A stretch of DNA of 64,000 nt. Source: Mannheimia varigena (GTDB lineage: Bacteria; Pseudomonadota; Gammaproteobacteria; Enterobacterales; Pasteurellaceae). Positions 61,510-64,000 of the stretch are shown in pieces. The stretch spans positions 62,001 through 126,000 of the forward strand of contig NZ_CP016226.1 of the NCBI RefSeq assembly GCF_013377235.1. Reading direction: 5' to 3'. A program made the translations under genes and the position numbers. The notes under the pieces are model-generated. The model worked only from the letters and a program-made list of their open reading frames with translations, was not told the DNA's origin and made no database searches. The first letter of the stretch is position 1. The number at the start of each line of letters is the position of its first letter.

Positions 61510-62271
61510 ATGAACGTAGAACCAAAAATTTCAGTACAAAATCTTAATTTTTATTATGGCGATTTCCACGCTTTAAAGAATATCAACTTAAATATTGCAA
61601 AAAATAAAGTAACTGCATTTATCGGACCTTCCGGCTGTGGTAAATCCACGTTATTGAGAACATTCAATCGTATGTTTGAGCTTTACCCGAACCAAAGAGC
61701 AGAAGGGGAGATCAATTTAGACAGTGAAAATCTATTAACTACCGATACGGATATTTCCATTATTCGTGCAAAAGTGGGTATGGTATTCCAAAAACCGACA
61801 CCGTTTCCAATGTCAATTTATGACAACATCGCCTTTGGTATCCGCTTATTTGAGAAGCTATCTAAACAAGAGATGAATGAGCGTGTAGAGTGGGCTTTAA
61901 CCAAAGCGGCATTATGGAATGAAGTAAAAAATAAATTACACCAAAGTGGCGATAGTTTATCAGGCGGACAACAGCAACGTTTATGTATTGCCAGAGCCAT
62001 TGCCATCAAACCTGATGTCTTATTGTTAGACGAGCCTTGCTCGGCATTAGACCCAATTTCTACAATGAAAATTGAAGCCTTGATTACCGAACTCAAGCAA
62101 GATTATACTGTGGCTATGGTAACGCATAATATGCAACAAGCCGCACGTTGTTCTGATTACACCGCATTTATGTACTTGGGTGAGCTAGTTGAATTTGGTG
62201 AAACGGCACAAATTTTTAGCCAACCGAAAATTCCACGTACGGCAGATTATATTCAGGGCAAAATGGGTTAG
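61510..62271 (+). CDS. pstB: phosphate ABC transporter ATPase PstB
   Basis: 253-residue ABC ATPase. Walker A GPSGCGKST, Q-loop MVFQKPTPFPMSIYDN, signature LSGGQQQRLCIARAIA, Walker B VLLLDEPCSALDP, and switch His in AMVTHNMQQAARCSDYTAF, all typical of PstB. The ATG at 61510 follows pstA closely; a longer frame to 61411 lies inside pstA and is rejected. Confidence 0.97.
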   Translation: MNVEPKISVQNLNFYYGDFHALKNINLNIAKNKVTAFIGPSGCGKSTLLRTFNRMFELYPNQRAEGEINLDSENLLTTDTDISIIRAKVGMVFQKPTPFPMSIYDNIAFGIRLFEKLSKQEMNERVEWALTKAALWNEVKNKLHQSGDSLSGGQQQRLCIARAIAIKPDVLLLDEPCSALDPISTMKIEALITELKQDYTVAMVTHNMQQAARCSDYTAFMYLGELVEFGETAQIFSQPKIPRTADYIQGKMG

Positions 62272-62283
62272 TTAATTCAATTA

Positions 62284-62311
62284 ATGCAGTGTTAATAGCT
62301 TTTCACTGCAT
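62284..62311 (+). promoter_or_regulatory. hairpin between pstB and phoB
   Basis: ATGCAGTG / CACTGCAT, eight-base perfect arms with a 12-base loop, followed by TTCTTCT. It may partly stop transcription before phoBR. Confidence 0.55.
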
Positions 62312-62332
62312 TTCTTCTATTGGAGGACGAGT

Positions 62333-63025
62333 ATGAACAGACGCATTTTAGTGGTAGAAGATGAACGTGGCATTCGTGAGATGATTAGCCTTTTTCTAAT
62401 GCAGCATCAATACGATATTATTGAAGCAGAAGATTACCAAAGTGCAGTGAAAAAACTTGCTGAAAAGCCACAATTGGTTTTATTAGATTGGATGCTACCC
62501 GGGCGTTCAGGCGTGCAACTCATTGAATATATGAAAAAGCATGAAGAAACTGCCCAAATTCCGGTGATTATGCTCACTGCTCGTAGTGCAGAAGAAGATT
62601 GTATTACCTGCTTAAATGCAGGGGCAGATGATTATGTTATCAAGCCATTTTCTCCAAAAGTCTTAATCGCCCGTATTGAAGCCGTTTGGCGAAGAATTTA
62701 CGAGCAAACCTCACAAATTATTCAATTTAATGATTTGATCTTAGATGAAAATGCAAAACGAGTGTTTTATCAGTCTGAACAAATCCAACTAAGTCATACC
62801 GAATTTAAATTACTCCACTTTTTTATGACACACCCGGAAAAAGTTTACTCTCGAGAGCAATTATTAAATCGAATTTGGGGTGATGACTTAGAAGTAGAAG
62901 ACAGAACGGTAGATAGCTATATCCGCCGCTTACGCCGCAGCCTTGAACCTTACCAATGTGATAGTTATTTGCAAACGGTAAGAGGAAGTGGCTATCGTTT
63001 TTCACTGCATATTCAAGGTGAATGA
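62333..63025 (+). CDS. phoB: phosphate regulon response regulator PhoB
   Basis: 230-residue OmpR-type regulator. Receiver domain with phosphorylated Asp52 in LVLLDWMLPGRSG and KPFSPKVLIARIEA; C-terminal winged helix ending RTVDSYIRRLRRSLEPY and TVRGSGYRFS. It binds Pho boxes such as the one before pstS, so the operon activates itself. TGGAGG precedes the ATG. Its stop overlaps the phoR ATG. Confidence 0.97.
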   Translation: MNRRILVVEDERGIREMISLFLMQHQYDIIEAEDYQSAVKKLAEKPQLVLLDWMLPGRSGVQLIEYMKKHEETAQIPVIMLTARSAEEDCITCLNAGADDYVIKPFSPKVLIARIEAVWRRIYEQTSQIIQFNDLILDENAKRVFYQSEQIQLSHTEFKLLHFFMTHPEKVYSREQLLNRIWGDDLEVEDRTVDSYIRRLRRSLEPYQCDSYLQTVRGSGYRFSLHIQGE

Positions 63026-64000
63026 TGAAAAAATTACTTAACTTTTTAGCAGAATTGATTTTATCAATTACATTAGCTTTTACGTTTAGCCTATTTGCAC
63101 TTGATTTTATGAGTTGGTTGGCAGTTATTGCTATTGGAGTAATTGTTTGGCATCACATCATAGAATATCGATTACTACAGCGCTTAAAGCCGCAAAATAA
63201 GAAAGAGATTGAATTACTTAATTTAGAAAATTTTTCACAAACAATGGCGGATTATCGCCAGAAAAATAAAAAAGAGAAATTTGAGAATTTACGCCTACTC
63301 TCCAAGTTAAATAAGAATATTCAGTATTTACCTGATGCGACAATTATTTGCCAAGATAATGGAGATATTCTCTGGTGTAATCAAATGGCACAAAAAATGT
63401 TTGATTTTTATTGGCACAAAAAAACGCAAAAAAATATTCTCAATGTAATTTTTTACAAACAATTTAAGCACTATTTTGTTCAGCCTAGAAAAAGCCGACC
63501 TCTGGTATTACTAACTTATAACGAACGTTATATCGAAATTCATATTCATCAATATGATCCTGAAACCTTGCTGATTATTGGACGTGATATTACAGAAATG
63601 ATAAAACTGTTGCGTTCCAGGCAAACATTTTTAAGTAATATCAACCATGAATTAAGAACGCCGCTTACTGTTCTACAAGGTTATTTGGAAATTTTAGCTG
63701 ATCAGCCGGTGCAAAGTTTACTGCAAGAAAAAGCTATAAAGGCAATGCAAGAGCAGAGCTTGAGAATGACGAATTTATTACAGCAACTGAATATGTTAGC
63801 GAAAATAGAAACTTCATCAAATAAAGAACATCAACTGTTTAATATGTCTATAATGATTCTTTCATTGAAAAAAGACATAGAAATTTTAAATACTTACTCG
63901 CATAAAATTACTTTTGATATTCAACCAAATATAGAAATATTCGGCAATGAACATCAGCTGCATAGTGTAGTATCTAACTTAATTTATAACTCAATTAAGC
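63025..64000 (+). CDS. phoR: phosphate regulon sensor kinase PhoR (3' end outside window)
   Basis: Inner-membrane histidine kinase; 325 residues visible. Two N-terminal membrane helices (LLNFLAELILSITLAFTFSL, MSWLAVIAIGVIVWHHIIEY), a PAS domain (LPDATIICQDNGDILWCNQM), the dimerisation helix with phosphorylated His208 in FLSNINHELRTPLTVLQGY, and the start of the ATP domain (N box VVSNLIYNSIK). The remaining catalytic part lies beyond base 64000. It starts on the A of the phoB stop (ATGATG context). Confidence 0.95.
   Translation, partial: MKKLLNFLAELILSITLAFTFSLFALDFMSWLAVIAIGVIVWHHIIEYRLLQRLKPQNKKEIELLNLENFSQTMADYRQKNKKEKFENLRLLSKLNKNIQYLPDATIICQDNGDILWCNQMAQKMFDFYWHKKTQKNILNVIFYKQFKHYFVQPRKSRPLVLLTYNERYIEIHIHQYDPETLLIIGRDITEMIKLLRSRQTFLSNINHELRTPLTVLQGYLEILADQPVQSLLQEKAIKAMQEQSLRMTNLLQQLNMLAKIETSSNKEHQLFNMSIMILSLKKDIEILNTYSHKITFDIQPNIEIFGNEHQLHSVVSNLIYNSIK

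Overview
The window looks like the chromosome of a Pasteurellaceae bacterium of the Mannheimia / Actinobacillus pleuropneumoniae branch. The main evidence is at least 23 exact copies of the 9-base core ACAAGCGGT (or its complement), many followed by AT-rich TTTGCAAA-like tails; this is the Apl-type DNA uptake signal of that branch, not the Haemophilus type. The gene content (pntAB, pilABCD-coaE-yacG, pstSCAB-phoBR, trpCF fusion, grcA, nfo, D15/BamA operon) agrees. A subtilisin-type autotransporter very like the Mannheimia serotype-specific antigen Ssa1 points to Mannheimia. No integrase, transposase gene, prophage, CRISPR array, rRNA or tRNA was seen.

Layout. 1-3.7 kb: trmJ (cut by the window edge) divergent from pntAB. 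3.8-9.8 kb: a small lipoprotein, a TorD-like chaperone, nfo, a MepS-like hydrolase, an SOS-controlled UmuD-like protein without catalytic residues, grcA, ung, and a QmcA/NfeD pair. 9.8-13.7 kb: a VirK/YbjX protein and the Ssa1-like autotransporter. 13.9-19.3 kb: hrpA, a UPF0756 membrane protein, a small coiled-coil membrane protein with a competence-type CRP site upstream, and grpE. 19.5-25.1 kb: potD, cca, nth, a TSUP permease, proB, folA. 25.1-28.7 kb: a LysR regulator divergent from an Asp/Glu racemase and a Dcu dicarboxylate carrier, plus a small membrane protein. 28.8-34.9 kb: radA divergent from pilABCD-coaE-yacG. 34.9-43.2 kb: holA, lptE, leuS, an excalibur-domain protein, serS, smpB, ycjX. 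43.3-49.8 kb: a CYTH protein, a periplasmic protein overlapping a yoaH-like gene, truC, a MITE-like repeat, yqcC, trpCF, a 26-residue membrane peptide, mnmC. 49.8-58.4 kb: the envelope operon uppS-cdsA-rseP-bamA-skp-lpxD-fabZ-lpxA (leftward). 58.5-64 kb: the phosphate operon pstSCAB-phoBR (rightward, phoR cut by the window edge).

How it fits together. Most of the window is core metabolism and maintenance. Three regulatory circuits can be read in the DNA: SOS (two LexA boxes before the UmuD-like gene, one filling the space between -35 and -10), competence (two closely similar CRP-S-like sites, one before pilA and one before the small coiled-coil gene), and phosphate starvation (a Pho box placed 10 bases before the pstS -10). 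The pil genes build the uptake machinery and the scattered uptake signals mark its preferred substrate. The strongest candidates for something undescribed are the protease-dead, orphan, SOS-controlled UmuD homologue and the possible new competence-regulon member. I see no clearly new multi-gene system. There is no gene-free stretch longer than 300 bases.
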